A DNA stretch of 64,000 nucleotides, taken from positions 16,155,001 to 16,219,000 of the forward strand of contig JBBMNZ010000018.1 of the NCBI GenBank assembly GCA_037954325.1, in the 5' to 3' direction. The notes below the pieces were generated by a model that did not search any database, was not told the origin of the DNA, and worked only from the letters and a program-made list of their open reading frames with translations. Position 1 is the first letter of the stretch. Each line of letters opens with the position of its first letter. This DNA comes from Fistularia commersonii (Eukaryota > Chordata > Actinopteri > Syngnathiformes > Fistulariidae). Of this stretch, positions 1-12,300 are shown in pieces. Made by a program: the position numbers and the translations under genes.

Positions 1-680
1 AGCCGGCGGAGCCGCAAAGGCGCGGCCTCGAGGGACGGAGCCGTCCGGCACGTTACCCGAGGCGGCCGTTGGAGCCCGACGCCCGGAGGGCCGCGTCTCA
101 CGCGTAATGCATATGTGTGTAAACCAAGCGTCGAAGGTCGGGGTTCCTCTGAGTGTGTGTTTCCCGGGTTGTGTAACGGCCCGGCGGAGTAGAAAGTGAT
201 GAGAAGCCGGTGTTTGAGCCCAAAGCAGGTCCTTATATGGAGCGCTGGAGCTGTTTTCTCTCCTCGCCGCTGTCTTGCTTCTCTCCAAAAGTGCTACAAG
301 GTCGGAAGGGAAGAGTACATCTTTCCAAGTCAACATATTTACATATTTGCAGCGATGTGGGGATATTCGGACGAGTGTTGGCAGGCGGAGCGCTGGTCAG
401 CGGGGACGGCTGAGAGTGGACATCTGGGCCCCGGACGCGGCCTCGCGGCCCGCCCTCGCCCTTATCGCAACCCGCCGCTCAACAAATGTCGTACGTTTGT
501 CAGCGCCGCGCCGCTCGGCGGACACGTAAAGATTTTATCTTTTCACGGAACCTCGACGTGACCTCGCAGACGGGGGAGCGGCCGTGGGCGGCGTGCTTCA
601 CGCAGGCAGCAGAGGGCACGTTCCACGTGTAACATCTCATTCTTTGAAGTAGCCACGTTCATCATGAGAGCGCCTTGATC
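1..680. other. CpG-rich gene-free stretch
   Basis: GC-rich DNA with many CG dinucleotides and one CArG box. The open frames are short, overlapping and without recognisable domains. It could be the edge of a CpG island belonging to a gene to the left. HIC1 would be expected there from human synteny, but nothing here proves it. Confidence 0.4.
231..240 (+). promoter_or_regulatory. CArG box (SRF-type site)
   Basis: CCTTATATGG is a perfect CC(A/T)6GG site in a CpG-rich stretch (1-560) that shows no coding signs. No nearby gene is seen, so its target is unknown. Chance occurrence is possible. Confidence 0.35.
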
Positions 681-752
681 CACCCACACAATGGCGTCCC
701 GCCGTGTTCCTGCTTTGGCCACAGCCCAGGGAGGCACCCCAGGAGACACACT

Positions 753-777
753 CACACACACACACACACACACACAC
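753..777. repeat. (CA)12 microsatellite
   Basis: It starts with CTCACA and is then uninterrupted. It creates the spurious HTHTHT frames around it. Confidence 0.9.
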
Positions 778-1479
778 CTTTTGGCCTCTGCCCCGCTCTC
801 GCCCCTTGCCTCCTCTCCCATCCCCGTTGCTCTTGCGAGGAACACAGCGCCGTGTTTCTCTTGGCAGAACTCTGCAGGCTGTCCCTGCGTGCCTCAAAAC
901 CAACGTTCTCCCCCTCGTCCCCGCCGCCAACATTCACATTTCTCACATTTTCTGCCTGCTCTCGGTTCGCGCCGGCCTCCTCACATCATCCAGGCTCCCA
1001 GGCGCAGGCCGGGGTGGGACGAGTACGTCCTCCGACTTACATTACATCCACATCCTCCCTGTCTCTCTTTCCCCGTCTCCATAATTCACTCTCTCCTGGT
1101 CCAAATCCCTCTCTCTGGTGCTTACTCGCCCTTTCTGCTCGGGTCCGGGCCAGCCGGCAGAGCGCAGGTGTTTGAGAAGAGCGTCGGTTTGGGAGGTTTG
1201 GGTTCGGGAGGCGCGCGGACGTCTCGGCCGGCTAAGGAAGCGTCTCTCGGCGACGGACGCGCAGGTGCGGCTCTCGGCGGCGAGCGACGGACCCCCGACA
1301 ACAAGAGGGACGACGTTACAAGGCCTGGTCGGCCGCTGAGGCGCCGGGGGGAGGAAGGGCAGACCTGCCGTCCACATCTGAGATGAACCGGGCTTCAAAC
1401 AGCTGGAATACAATCCCTTCATCTGGAAGATGGACGTTTAACCTCTGTCCCACACACACACACACGGCGCTTGGCAGCC

Positions 1480-2010
1480 GATCACCATTTGTATTTATTA
1501 TTTAATTTATTATTTTTTTTCCTCCTCTAAACTTTAATTTAGCCTTTATTTCCTCTGCGGGTCTGGTGTCTGGGCATTGCTACATAAATGAGCGTTCTCA
1601 GAAAATGAGGAGGAGGAAAAGAAAAGAAAAAAAAAAAAAGGAAAAAAAAAGTGCAGCCTGTCTCTTGGGTGCCCTTTTTGCCATCCCATTTCCTATGCAT
1701 CTGGTCTGTGTTTGTGCGGAGAGGGAGAAGGGGAGCAGAAGGGGGACGGCCGTCTGGGGCCGATTAATATCCAGTGATTTATAGGAACTTTTATAGAATA
1801 ATACAATAAAAATGTGTGCATACGTGTGCGCGCGTGCACGAGAGGGGTGGAGGGGGTGGAGGTGGCGGAGGGGGGCGCTCACCTCGGCGAGAGAGTGCAC
1901 ACAATGCCTCTCTAATGCCGTGGAATCAAAAACAAATTATCGGGGAAAAAACACAGACCGTGCTCGGGATAAATTGGGCACAGATGGAGGCAGGAAATAA
2001 AAAAAAAAAA
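1480..2010. other. AT-rich candidate conserved non-coding stretch
   Basis: It contains TTATT/TTTAAT-rich DNA, GATTAATATCC, TTTATAGGAAC and CAAATTATCGG-type blocks typical of vertebrate non-coding enhancers, broken by A-rich simple repeats. There is no coding potential. Conservation is a guess that needs an alignment. Confidence 0.3.
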
Positions 2011-2112
2011 AAAAAGAAGCGAAGACACTCTGCGCACACAGGAGGGAAGGACGGGTTACAGGAGAGTGTGACAGAGTGAGGGCAGGGGAGGGTGAGTATG
2101 TGATGGAGAGAG

Positions 2113-2272
2113 GTGGAGAAGAGAGAAGAAGAAGGGGCGGCGAGGGAGGACGAGAGGAGAGGGGGTGAGCAAAAGGACAGGGATGATGTGGAGGAAGAGG
2201 AGAGTGGGAGGAGGGAGATCAGGGGAGTTCCCATGCCCTGTGCAGAGGAAATGGGTTTAAGAGAGGGGGTTA
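2113..2272. repeat. Purine-rich GGA/GAA tract
   Basis: About 160 bases of mostly G and A with degenerate GAGGAG units lead into the GT array. The Glu/Arg-rich frame across it is not taken as a gene. Confidence 0.7.
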
Positions 2273-2284
2273 GCATGTGTATAC

Positions 2285-2286
<2 letters not shown>

Positions 2287-2330
<44 letters not shown>
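2287..2330. repeat. (GT)22 microsatellite
   Basis: An uninterrupted array. Confidence 0.95.
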
Positions 2331-2333
<3 letters not shown>

Positions 2334-2694
2334 GGCAATGAGATGAGCAGACCCCTCTCTGGCACTGAGCAGCGCTTCCTTGCCAGAGAGCAATCTGCCC
2401 CCTCCGTCCCGCTCCCCGGGAAAAAAGGAAAAGAGAAGGAGGAGAAAAAATGCCTGCTCCGACTAAACTCATCACATTTTGACACACACTGGTGATGCGT
2501 TGTGCACGCGCACGTGCGCCGGCACACCTCGAGAGCGGAGCGGCTCGGCGGGTTCGAACGCGAGCTGGAATCACGGCACGGCGGCGGATCCCAATGTGAG
2601 CTGCAGCGAATCCTTTACAGCGTCCAACGCTCAACATTCAGGAACCAGTGAAAGAAACATTCAGCCCAGGACCTCAATGGATGGTCATCAGTCC

Positions 2695-2743
2695 ATCCGT
2701 CCATCCGTCCATCCATCCATCTGTCCATCCATCCATCCATCCG

Positions 2744-2776
<33 letters not shown>

Positions 2777-2790
2777 CCATCCATCTATCT
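2695..2790. repeat. (ATCC)n tetranucleotide array
   Basis: CATCCATCCGTC-type units with several G substitutions, about 24 units. It abuts the LINE 3' end at 2790-2953. Confidence 0.9.
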
Positions 2791-2953
2791 TAAAACACCT
2801 GATAGCCTTAACCTTGACAATTTATATTTTATTGTATTTCTTATTCTCCCTCCTTCCTACTATTATCTATTACTGTTATGTTTTTGCTTGAAACTCTGGC
2901 ACAATTTCCTTCGGATAAATAAAGTTGTTCTCATCTCATCTCATCTCTTCTCA
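2790..2953 (+). mobile_element. LINE 3' end fragment with (TCTCA)n tail
   Basis: The stretch ends in CACAATTTCCTTCGGATAAA followed by TAAAG and (TCTCA) units. ATTTCCTTCGGGATAAATAAAG plus a short tandem tail is the usual 3' terminus of a class of fish non-LTR retrotransposons and includes an AATAAA signal. No coding part remains, so this is a heavily 5'-truncated copy. Confidence 0.6.
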
Positions 2954-3012
2954 TCCATCCATCCATCCATCCATCCATCCATCCATCCATCCATCCATCC
3001 ATCCATCCATCT
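2953..3012. repeat. (ATCC)15 array
   Basis: A nearly perfect tetranucleotide repeat directly following the LINE tail. It may have grown from it. Confidence 0.9.
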
Positions 3013-3339
3013 CCCACCTATCCTTCCCTCTGACTTGCGGCGCTGCTGGATCCGAGCTGTGATTGGGTGAGAGGCCGGTCCGGCTCCAGCACAGGGACAG
3101 AGTGATGCAACCCAGCAACGAGCCCGGAGACGGCCTCTGCCTCGACATCAGAATCTCTTTACAAACCTGACCTGAATAAAAGCAGTTTGTATTTCCCACG
3201 TATTTCTGTTGTAAATGAGAAATGGCGTTGTTCCTCCACTGATGCTGTTCCCCAAAGTGGTAAAATGAAGCTCCGGATTCGTCGAATAAGGAAGGGTTCT
3301 GATGCAACGTTCACATTTTGTCAGGCGGTTGACGCTATG

Positions 3340-3545
3340 AGAGAGAAGACGGGTCGATGGTTCACCCTCTCATCCACACGTCCTCAGATGAACGGGTTTG
3401 GCCTGCGGGAGGAACCCGGAGAACCCCGAGGAACCCCCTGCAGACACGGGGAGGACATGGAGACGCCACGCAGAAAGGAAATCCAACCAGGGACTTTCTG
3501 CTGCGAGGCAGGAGGTCTCACCTCTTGTGAACTCTCCATCTTAAC
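3340..3545 (-). mobile_element. Dispersed fish repeat (SINE/MITE-like, 'GTGTCTGCGTGGGTTCC' family)
   Basis: On the minus strand it reads CCTGCCTCGCAGCAGAAAG, then CTCCATGTCCTCCCCGTGT, CTGCAGGGGGTTCCTCGGGG and CGTTCATCTGAGG. It belongs to the abundant teleost repeat whose core encodes no protein. Four further copies lie at 49790, 52270, 53755 and 60655. Confidence 0.55.
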
Positions 3546-5100
3546 ATGCACCAAAGCAGGAACCATCATCAGGACGGACGCACACGTACATACATGGCGC
3601 TTTCCTCTGGATCACATTCACCCGAGGCGGCAACCACACCAGCGGGAGCAACCGGGGACAAAGTATTGAGGCCTTTTCATTCATGCTATCATGGAAGAAC
3701 GAGGTGATAAAGATGTAAAAAACGCTCCGGCACAATGACGACGGCGAGATTCGCTCTTTTTGTTCTCAGACTGTTGCCGTGCCAACCGGCGAGGAGGTCA
3801 TGACCGGGTCAAAGATGGAGGCGATCACTGTCCTCGTCCTCCAGGAGTCCGATTTCAGATGTGAGATGAGTGGCTGGACGGCACCGAGGAGACACCGGAG
3901 CACGACGCTCCGAGTTTCACCGCCTCGTGATTCTTCCGAAGCCCAGGCGGCCTCGCCTGCTTCTCAAGGTGACGCATCGGTGAGCGGAAACTGTGGACGA
4001 GCGGCTACGAGCGTGTTTAAAGTTTGCACACGTCGGCCAGCTTGAATAATAACTCGGCCCCAGGAGTGCAGGCGTTCACAGAGTCTGCGGGGGAACGATG
4101 GCCTCCTTCTGGACGTCTCTTGACCACCGCGGCTGGCGGGGACGAACCAGGGCGACTGGTCGGGGCCCGGGGAACACCTTTGGGTTCCGGGTCTTGCATC
4201 TCTCCTAAGACCGAGGAGTTCTGAGGAGTTCTGAGGAGGTCTGAGGAGTTCTGAGGAGGTCTGAGGAGGGCGGATGCCCCTCCTGCAGGGGGCAGCGGAC
4301 GGTCTGGGCTCGTCGTGGCCCCTGGGAGCCGAGAGCGTCCACAATGTCTTCCTGCGCTGCGAGGCCTGGACGGAGGCATCTGTCGGCCCTCCTGCTCTCC
4401 CTCACCCCCCCCCCCCCCCCACGCGCTCCCCCCTCCCTGAATAACACGCCGTTGAACTCGGTTTGGCCTCCGTGGCTCTCTCCCACCTTCCTCCCCTTCC
4501 TGTAACCATCTCTTGGCACTGCCACCCACACACCAGTTCCTGTTGATCCCTCTGACCCTCCAGCCCCCCCGGGTCTGACTCTAGTTGCCCCCCCGGGGGG
4601 TGAAGGGGGGGTGAAGGGGGGGCTAAAGCCAGGAAAGAGAAAGGGGTTGGTGGTTGTTGGCAGGACGGCGGAAAAATGAGAAGACCTTCGCTGGAAACTT
4701 CATCAGCGTCTGAATCATTCTCAGCTGTGCGCTGCAGAGGAGGAGCGGGCCGGCGTGCACTTTGAGCCCCGGGGGATTCGCCCGCGCTCGGCTTCGGGAG
4801 CTTCCCCTCCTGAGCCGGCAAACACGGAGGGCAGGAAGGCCCGTGGAGGCGACCGGCCCCGCTTGTCAACCGCAGGTTCGGAGAGCGCGAGGAGGTCCGG
4901 GCGGAGGGTTCGGTTCTGGAGAACATAAAGACGCAGAGCTGCGAACGGACCCCGACGCCGGCGTCTCTCGGAGCGTCACGCATGACGCGCCGTCGCCCTC
5001 AACATCCTCCGCTAGTTCTGGCAGGAGATCGTGTGAAAAGGACATTTTGATGATCCACGCGCACCAGGTTGCGTACGTGACTTACTATCCTTGTGGGTCT
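3546..5100. other. Gene-free stretch
   Basis: No gene recognised. The only structure seen is the ten-base tandem at 4213-4270, short C and G runs near 4405 and 4600, and CpG-rich patches. Confidence 0.5.
4213..4270. repeat. Ten-base tandem repeat (GAGGAGKTCT)n
   Basis: Nearly six units of GAGGAGTTCT/GAGGAGGTCT alternate. The unit keeps its phase throughout. Confidence 0.9.
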
Positions 5101-5145
5101 GCACACCGGCGTACATGTGACACTTTTGGCCTACTGTGTGTTTGT

Positions 5146-5209
5146 GTGTGTGTGTTGGTGTGTGTGTATGTGTGTGTGTGTATATGCTGGTGTTTGTGTG
5201 TGTGTGACC
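5146..5209. repeat. Imperfect GT array
   Basis: GTGTTT, GTTGGT and GTATAT interruptions split it, which suggests an old array. Confidence 0.85.
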
Positions 5210-5339
5210 GCACTCCATCGAACGTGCCCGCCTCGACCGGAAAACAGCGCTTCGAGAATTGGAGAACAAAAAGAGCGGCAGGCGCCGAGAGGTGCAGCAG
5301 AGGTCTGTCTGTACAAATGTGGGTATGAAATGACACGCG

Positions 5340-5342
<3 letters not shown>

Positions 5343-5375
<33 letters not shown>
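5343..5375. repeat. (AC)16 microsatellite
   Basis: Uninterrupted. Another (CA)15 lies at 5577-5606. Confidence 0.92.
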
Positions 5376-5376
<1 letters not shown>

Positions 5377-5575
5377 CAGGCAGTCGCAAAACCACACACC
5401 CACAGGTTTCACTTCTGCCTGGCGTGGCAGTGCTCTTGAAACACCCGTTCACCAGGGTGAAGGTTCACACGCAGGTCAGGGTGCAAATACAGTCACACTC
5501 ATTGCTTTGTACGACAAAGAATTAACAAATGTCATTCAGACACAAAGCTCAACTCTCACAACTGGATGCCACCGT

Positions 5576-5610
<35 letters not shown>

Positions 5611-5781
5611 TGGTGAGCTCAGCTCCTGAACCCCATGAACTGTGTCTAAGAACTTCCCAATCTAGAGGATTTGCAGACGACACAGCGCAAGTACACACAA
5701 ATATCAAATAAACAACTCGGTCAATAAGGGACCGCTTGGATTTGAGTTATTCAGGGCTGGAGGACGTCAGGGAAACTCAAA

Positions 5782-5791
5782 CGTGTGTGCG

Positions 5792-5824
<33 letters not shown>
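5782..5824. repeat. GT array with two interruptions
   Basis: GTGC and GTTT break the run. Confidence 0.9.
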
Positions 5825-6229
5825 ACACCGCCTGTTGGGTGAGAAAAGCTGTGCTGCGTTGCTGGGGGGGAAATGAGCAAATGAGGAAAAGAGGTCTGCG
5901 ACAGTGACACACAGTTATAGTGAGATACGGAACTTGGGCCTGGGAAATGAGGAAGAGCCGCGCTCGTCTTCATTTGCATGCTCGCACTTTCAGACCGGAG
6001 CTTCATATGTGACCTTTTGACCTGCGGCTGAAGAGCGACGCGAGGGTCAGAGGACGCGGCTGCAGCTCGAAGTCCGACTCGGTTTGTGTGTCTGAGCGTC
6101 GGCGGTCGAAGAGGAAGAGCTTCTAAGAGCTGCAGAGTTGGGAGCGTCTTTCTCATGGCCTCTGAGCCTCCTTTGGACCCCGTCCTGGTCTTGTGATTGG
6201 TTAACTCCCAGACATCGTCCTGGAGACCA

Positions 6230-6230
<1 letters not shown>

Positions 6231-6270
<40 letters not shown>

Positions 6271-6298
6271 TCAGTCACTCACACACACACACACACAT
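6231..6298. repeat. Compound (CA)n-(TCAC)n-(CA)n array
   Basis: Two CA runs are separated by CTCACTCAGTCACTC. Confidence 0.9.
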
Positions 6299-6459
6299 CT
6301 CAGAGGGAGCGGGAGGGAACGACGGCGCTCGGCGAGCGGGGACGGCGGAGGTGATTTGGAGGTGAGGATGACGGGACGAGCGCGGGGAGCGAAGACGACA
6401 TGCAGGTACGGCGGCTCGCGGGTGTCACGGGGTCACTGTGTCACCCAGGACGAGTGGCG

Positions 6460-6483
6460 GCGGCGGCGGCGGCGGCGGCGGCC
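6460..6483. repeat. (CGG)8 trinucleotide run
   Basis: GGCGGC repeats in a CpG-rich patch, the type of array that can expand. There is no transcript evidence. Confidence 0.85.
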
Positions 6484-6662
6484 GGCCCACAGGAAGGAGC
6501 AGTGTGCCCTCTGCTGTACGACTTTTACAACTGCACGCTGCCGACGGAGACGGCCGGACGCCGGAGGTGACCGGAGACCGAGGCTGACGCTCTGCACACC
6601 AAAGCTCCGAGCCGCAACACTTCTGACGGACGGGGAATTACGAGAAGACAAACCTGCGGCTG

Positions 6663-7430
6663 GAAACCGTACCGCAAAAATAACAACAACAACAATAATA
6701 GCAATAATAATGATAATAATATGTTTATACGTGGCACTTTTGAAATAGTTTATTCTAAATGTATTTCATACTGGATTTCTTTTTATCGTCATGGACGAGC
6801 ACGAGTGGGAAAATGCAACGAGGTGCACCGTGAATATACGAGCGTATAAATAAGTATACATATATAATCTGAGTCCAATTTACACGATCTAACTCCAACG
6901 TAGGGAGGTAGAAGAGCTCAGACGCAGAGCATAAATATTAAAAGGAATTTGTCATGAATGGGGAATATACGGATATGCAGATAGCGTGCAGTGTTGTGAG
7001 ATGTGATTATATATATATGGCTGCCTTAAGAATAAAAGATAAAGTAGAATCAAATAAAATATAGAAATGAGGGAGAGAAGGAGTGCAAATTGCAAAGTGC
7101 TGTGGGATTGTGCATTTACAGATAATATATACGGAGCAGTCAAAATAGCCATCCAGTCAAGAAATGTGAGTCTGTTATTTCCACAGCGGCGCGTGGTTTG
7201 TGTGATAGTTCCAGAGCTTCGGCCCGGTTTAGAGCAGCTTCTGAGGAGACGGCCGCTAGCATCCTGCCCCACAAGCAGATGCATTAATAAATAACTATAA
7301 TAAATATAATAATAAATGCAATGATAATAATAATATTAATTATAATAATAATAATAATAATCACAATCATAATCATAATCATAACAATAACAATGGATGC
7401 AACAATAATAATAATTATAATAAAAGGGTT
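6663..7430. repeat. AT-rich region bounded by (AAT)n/(AAC)n arrays
   Basis: AATAACAACAAC and AATAAT runs lie at 6676-6721 and 7290-7425, with AT-rich unique DNA between. A transcript-like frame of Ile codons is an artefact of ATA/ATT repeats. Confidence 0.7.
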
Positions 7431-10400
7431 TCGTGTTTGTATTAGACACGCTGTCTGTACAAAAGTAAAAATGATTCAACATTTAGGAGAATCAATTTTA
7501 AAATGATGGTTTTTCAATTTAAGCATTCCCCAAACGGCGACATTTCTCCGCTGGCTGTCGAAGCGCTTCCTGTTGTGGGAAGATAACTGCGATGACGTTG
7601 ATTTATCCAGCAATAACAGCAGCCAGACGCACTTCAGAAGTAAAAGGATAGGAAACGCGGTGGTCAAGTGGATGTTGGGGAGGAAAACTACGGAGGTAAA
7701 ATGACTAAATGGCTGAAAGAATGGCTGTAACAACTCCCAACAGTAGCCTAAAATATGTACAGAGCCGTCCCGTAGAAAGAACGAGCTTTTAACAAACCCC
7801 GAGGGCCGGGTCGTAAAGTACCTTTGCGGCTGCGGCGCCGCAGCCTTTGGGACGGGTTGGAAAGCACGGAGGGGGCGGGCGGGATCTGTAACTGCTTAAA
7901 CGCAACACAAACAAACATGTACGTCTCTGGAAATATCCAATTATATCTCAAACAAGCGGCAATCCGGCAGAAACGCGTACTCTCTAGACATTTGACAGGC
8001 GAGCGCTTTCCTTCGGGGACCGAGGAAGTCAGGACTTGAACGAGCGATCGTCTTCACGAACGGACGAAGAAAGAATTCTAATTCTTCATACTTTTTCACG
8101 CTTTGGAAAAAAACGCCGCCGTCCAGATCGGTCGGCAGCGTCGAGCCGCATGATCGGCCCCGAACGGTCTCGGAATCCGCTCGGTCCGAGGGATCTCACC
8201 TCTTCTTCACCTCAAACCCGTCTTCCCTCACAGACGACGGGACCGGCAGCCCGAGGACGGCTCGAGGTGTTGCAGGTGGCTTTGTTTCAACCCTCGCCGT
8301 AAATCACACGGTCATCTGCAGAGGCGGCGGTAAATCACGGAGGGTCCTGGAGAGCGCTGCCTCTCCATCCTATAAAAGTCGCAGGTGCTCCGTGAAATCC
8401 ATAACCGAAAGTACCGTCATAAAAGAGCTGGAATCTGGAAGGTACGGTATTCATTACACGGGGCACCGGAGATATCGAGCCACCGTCGTGGATCTCGGAT
8501 GAACTCCGAGGGCCGGACCGTCTCCGCCGAGCACAAACCCACCTCGGACTCGCAACCCGACCGGCGCCGTGGCTTTCGCGACTCCGCCGAAGATCACGCG
8601 ACGCCGCGAGGGCCTCGGGATCCGGAAGGCGAAGCCGATCGTCCAAACAACGGACGGCTCTGAAGCGACCTCCGACGTCCTCGTCGAATCTCGCCGCGGC
8701 GACCGGACACGACTTCTCTTGTGCTTCACCTCTCGCCTTCTTCGGTTCTTGTCCAAATAGACGCCGTCCGGGGTCAGGGGTCGGTGCGGGTTGAGGTGGC
8801 TCGTTATGTTAGTGACCGAGTCGTTTTGAAGAAACGGTCATCCAGACATGGACTTAGCGTAACCCGGACGACGGTGAACCTCCATGGACCTGGTTCCTAA
8901 AAGAGGGCAAGAGAGAACCACCGGCTCTTCTGGATCACCGTCCACCTCGAAGATACCCCTTGCTTTTTTACACTCGTGGTGACCCGTGTTCTGCGGGGGT
9001 TCACAATGACCATTTGGGTTGAAGGCCGCAAGCCTGTCCAGGTGTCGGCCTCTGGTGCTTCAAGACCGAGCCGTTCCTCGCTCAGAAGCACGAGCTTGTC
9101 CAGCACTGCAGCTCGCTGTCAGGAGGGGTGTCAGCAAGCTAACAAGAGCTACTTGAATCCTGATAACAAGAAGGAGACTCGCGGAGACTCTGTAGGCACT
9201 TCCGTCCTGCCGAAGCTTTTTCAAGATTTCGACCTCGCCGGCGTGGAAGATTGCATGGCGCACGTGTTGGACCGTAATGAGAGAATCGGCGGATACCTTC
9301 CAAAAGCCTTGGCTTTTCTCGCAGGGGAGACGTTCATGGGAGACACGAGTCCGACAGTCAAAAAAAATGACTTCGGCTCTCGGCCGCGGCTGTTTATATT
9401 TCCTTTCTTTTTCCAGGCCTGTTTGTTAGTTTTACCGAAGTTTGTCGAATTTGGGGATCTATACTTTTCATTGTTGTCGACACCCACGCCTCGCTTCCTT
9501 CTGGACGCTGCGCTGCCGTGCACCATCTGCTTCTTCTCCAGTGTTTGGAGTGCGCTCTCCTGTCCGGAGGTGGACATCTGGCCGAGGAACAAGGATGCGG
9601 AGCTCCAAAACAATAAGCCGCTTCGTACACTTTTTCTCCTCTCCCGGAGCGATCGGGCCGCTCGATCCTATCGGATGAGTCTCATCCCAGGTTTTCTTAG
9701 CACGGGTGCTTCCATCTCGCTGTGTGTGATCCCGGACTGACTCGAGGTCCGTCCCGCTTTGTGGGGTGAAGACCGAGGCGGCCCGTTTTCCCCTCGACTA
9801 AACCGTACAAGGAAGCTCTAATTCCACTAAGCTCGGGAGTCTTGGGTGGATTTCTGCGGCGGCGCTCGGAGAACGTCCGACCGGCGGGTCTCCACAGGAA
9901 CTTAAACTTCTGAACTCCCCTCGGCTCTTCTACTTTCCCAGCTCTCTGTCCACGCTGCACAATATTCAGATGATTTAGACACGGGATATTTCTTCTTGCG
10001 GTTTATACGATTCAAGAAGTTGAACAAAAAAAAGAACAAGATTCAGCAAAATTAGTATAGTTTTAGATGGGGAAGTAAAACTCAGGAGAACCTGTGCGAG
10101 CAGAGGCTGAGAACAAGTGATCGGGCTTATTTGGAGGCATCTGCGGTGGCTGGAGATCAGCAGCGATTCTGAACATGCAGAGCGGAGGCGAGGTGTTGGA
10201 AGTCCAGTCCACCGGTCCGGAAACCTCCGCGGGGCCGCTCGGGGATACCACGAGTTCTGCACGGGAACGACACGACTCGTCCGTGGTTTCCGTCCGGACC
10301 GGCGGGGATCTCTGCTTTTAGCACTCTTTAGGTTGCCATAGTTTCAGGAAGAAACAAAACCGCCTTTTGAAGGAAGTTCTCCCCATCTTGACGAGGCCAC

Positions 10401-10560
10401 ACCGAAGCTTTTCACAGTTTCATCCTCGGTCCGTCGCAAGTCCGGGCCATGTTCCTTCACCGTGTGAGGGACACCCGGTGCTGAATCCTCACCCGACAAG
10501 CAAGAGGGGTCATTTCTATCTGCCCTTTGCTTCTCTGCAGGACCAGAGATGGACTCCAAG
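7431..10560. other. Gene-free stretch
   Basis: No gene, RNA or mobile element recognised. A 254-residue plus-strand frame at 8976-9740 is open but has no recognisable domain, no splice or promoter context and a composition like its flanks. Confidence 0.5.
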
Positions 10561-10742
10561 TGATGCATGATTACCTCTTACTACCAAGGATATATATATA
10601 TGTGTGTGTGTGTGAGTATATTTCAAGTGTGGTGTCACACAAGTGGGCCAAGCGTCTGCAGAAACCCTGCACCTCCCCGTGTGCGACGCTGCTTCGCAGA
10701 GACAGGAGTGTGTTTGAAAGGAAGTCCTGGGCACAGACAGCA

Positions 10743-10767
10743 GGCCATTAGTCAAGCGCTAATGGCC
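10743..10767. promoter_or_regulatory. Perfect 9-bp inverted repeat with homeodomain-type cores
   Basis: GGCCATTAG, seven bases, then CTAATGGCC. The ATTA/TAAT cores resemble paired homeodomain sites. It lies at the start of a stretch (10740-10990) with enhancer-like composition. Function is unproven. Confidence 0.4.
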
Positions 10768-11469
10768 GTCTTTAATATGCAGACTCGTACGGACGGACAT
10801 TAACAAGCCATTGACCCGGAGCGGGCGGGATTAAAACAATAGTTTATACAGTAGCTCCGGCTGAGCCGAACAAATCACCGTCAGTGTCAACACACCGTAA
10901 GAGTGTTTCTGTACATTATACACACTCACTTACAGGTGTGTATACAGACGCCCTCCGACGGCGCTGGCAGTTTAGTTAACACAAGTGGTGCGGTTGTTTA
11001 TGCCAGCGCCGGCCGGCGAGCCGGCGGGCCGGCGAGCCCTCCGTGAGGCCCGGCCGGCGAGCCGACGAGCGCACTCGGCGTTTGGGTCGGAGCAGGCGCT
11101 GGTGCCGCCGGCCGCTCAAAAGCGCGTCGTAAAAGCACGGGGCGGGAACAGGGGGCCGGGGGACGAAAACTTCCAAAGAGAAATAAAAAACAAGAGCGTT
11201 CGTCCCGAGAGCACATCTGGAGCGCGGAGACGCCGCCGACCGCCGGGACCAGAAGGCCTCCCGTCAAGTCCGAAGAGGCGGTTTGATCTTTGTCCGGTTA
11301 ATATTCCTGGGATTGAGGTTTAAACCCGAGGCAGACCATCAACAAAGGGGAACGGTTGTTGTGTTGCACCTTCTCACGAGACGCCGTTCTGGCTTCTCAG
11401 CCATCACTGGACTGGAGATGTTCATGAAGATGACAAAGTGGAGTGAACTTGTGCTGTGGGGTTAGCACA

Positions 11470-11640
11470 CTGGGTGTCTGCAGAGGACATCGCGAGGGAG
11501 CTCAGAAGGTCCGAGGTTGGAGCTGCCAGGCTGGAGGTCCAGAGGAAGACAGGAGAGCAGGTTTGCGGTGGGAGGACGCAGGAGGCGAGTCGTGTTCGAG
11601 GAGAAGGTTAGATGGAGGCAGATGATCGGCCGAGGAGGAA
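11470..11640 (+). mobile_element. Non-LTR retrotransposon tail relic (LPGRR-type)
   Basis: Decayed DNA reads as the common reverse-transcriptase C-terminal tail: GTTGGAGCTGCCAGGCTGGA corresponds to the LELPGR motif, and TTAGATGGAGGCAGATGAT to the RWRQMI motif. It is frameshifted. It is one of about nine such fragments in the window. Confidence 0.55.
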
Positions 11641-11859
11641 GCAACGGGAAGGAAAAGAAGATCGTCGTCTGATATCTTCTTCAGACATTCCAACGTCTTC
11701 TCCTCTCACCACGCGTGTTCAGATGTTCTGCGACCCGCCCTCCAGTAACAGTCGCTCCGCCGCAGCTCGGCTTTCAGTTTCTGACGCCTGTTTCAGTCGT
11801 TGGAGGCGTGCAGGACACGTGGCCTCCTGCAGGCCCAGGCCGTCGAGGCTCCACCGTCT

Positions 11860-12268
11860 GATCTTTCCAGCGGTTGCAACCAATATGACACGAAAAACAG
11901 CGTTTCTGTTCATCCAGTTGCACCGGCTACCAGCAGCTGCCAGGATCAAGCACAAGATCCTGACCCTGGCCTTCAAAACCACCTCAGGAACAGGTCCAGC
12001 ATATCTGAACCAAATGATAAGACCTTATGTTCCCGGCAGAGAGCTGCGTTCCTCTAATACAAACCTACTAGCAGTACCTTCTGCTCGCTCTAAGCGATCT
12101 CAGGCAAAACTGTTCTCAGTTCTACTACCTCAGTGGTGGAACAAACTTCCGGAAGCAACAAGACGAGCATCATCTCTCTCAACCTTCAAGAAACAGGTAA
12201 AAACGTTTCTCTTTCAGGACTTTTTACTGCGCCGATGCCCCAGATCAGGTTGGCAGCAAGTTAGGCTA

Positions 12269-12300
<32 letters not shown>

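Noticed and set aside
2551..2572. GGTTCGAACG resembling a tRNA T-loop
   Set aside because: No matching A box, anticodon stem or acceptor stem around it; no tRNA gene could be folded anywhere in the window.
8976..9740. 254-residue plus-strand open frame
   Set aside because: No recognisable domain, no splice or promoter context, biased composition, and other frames are nearly as open. Not supported as a gene.
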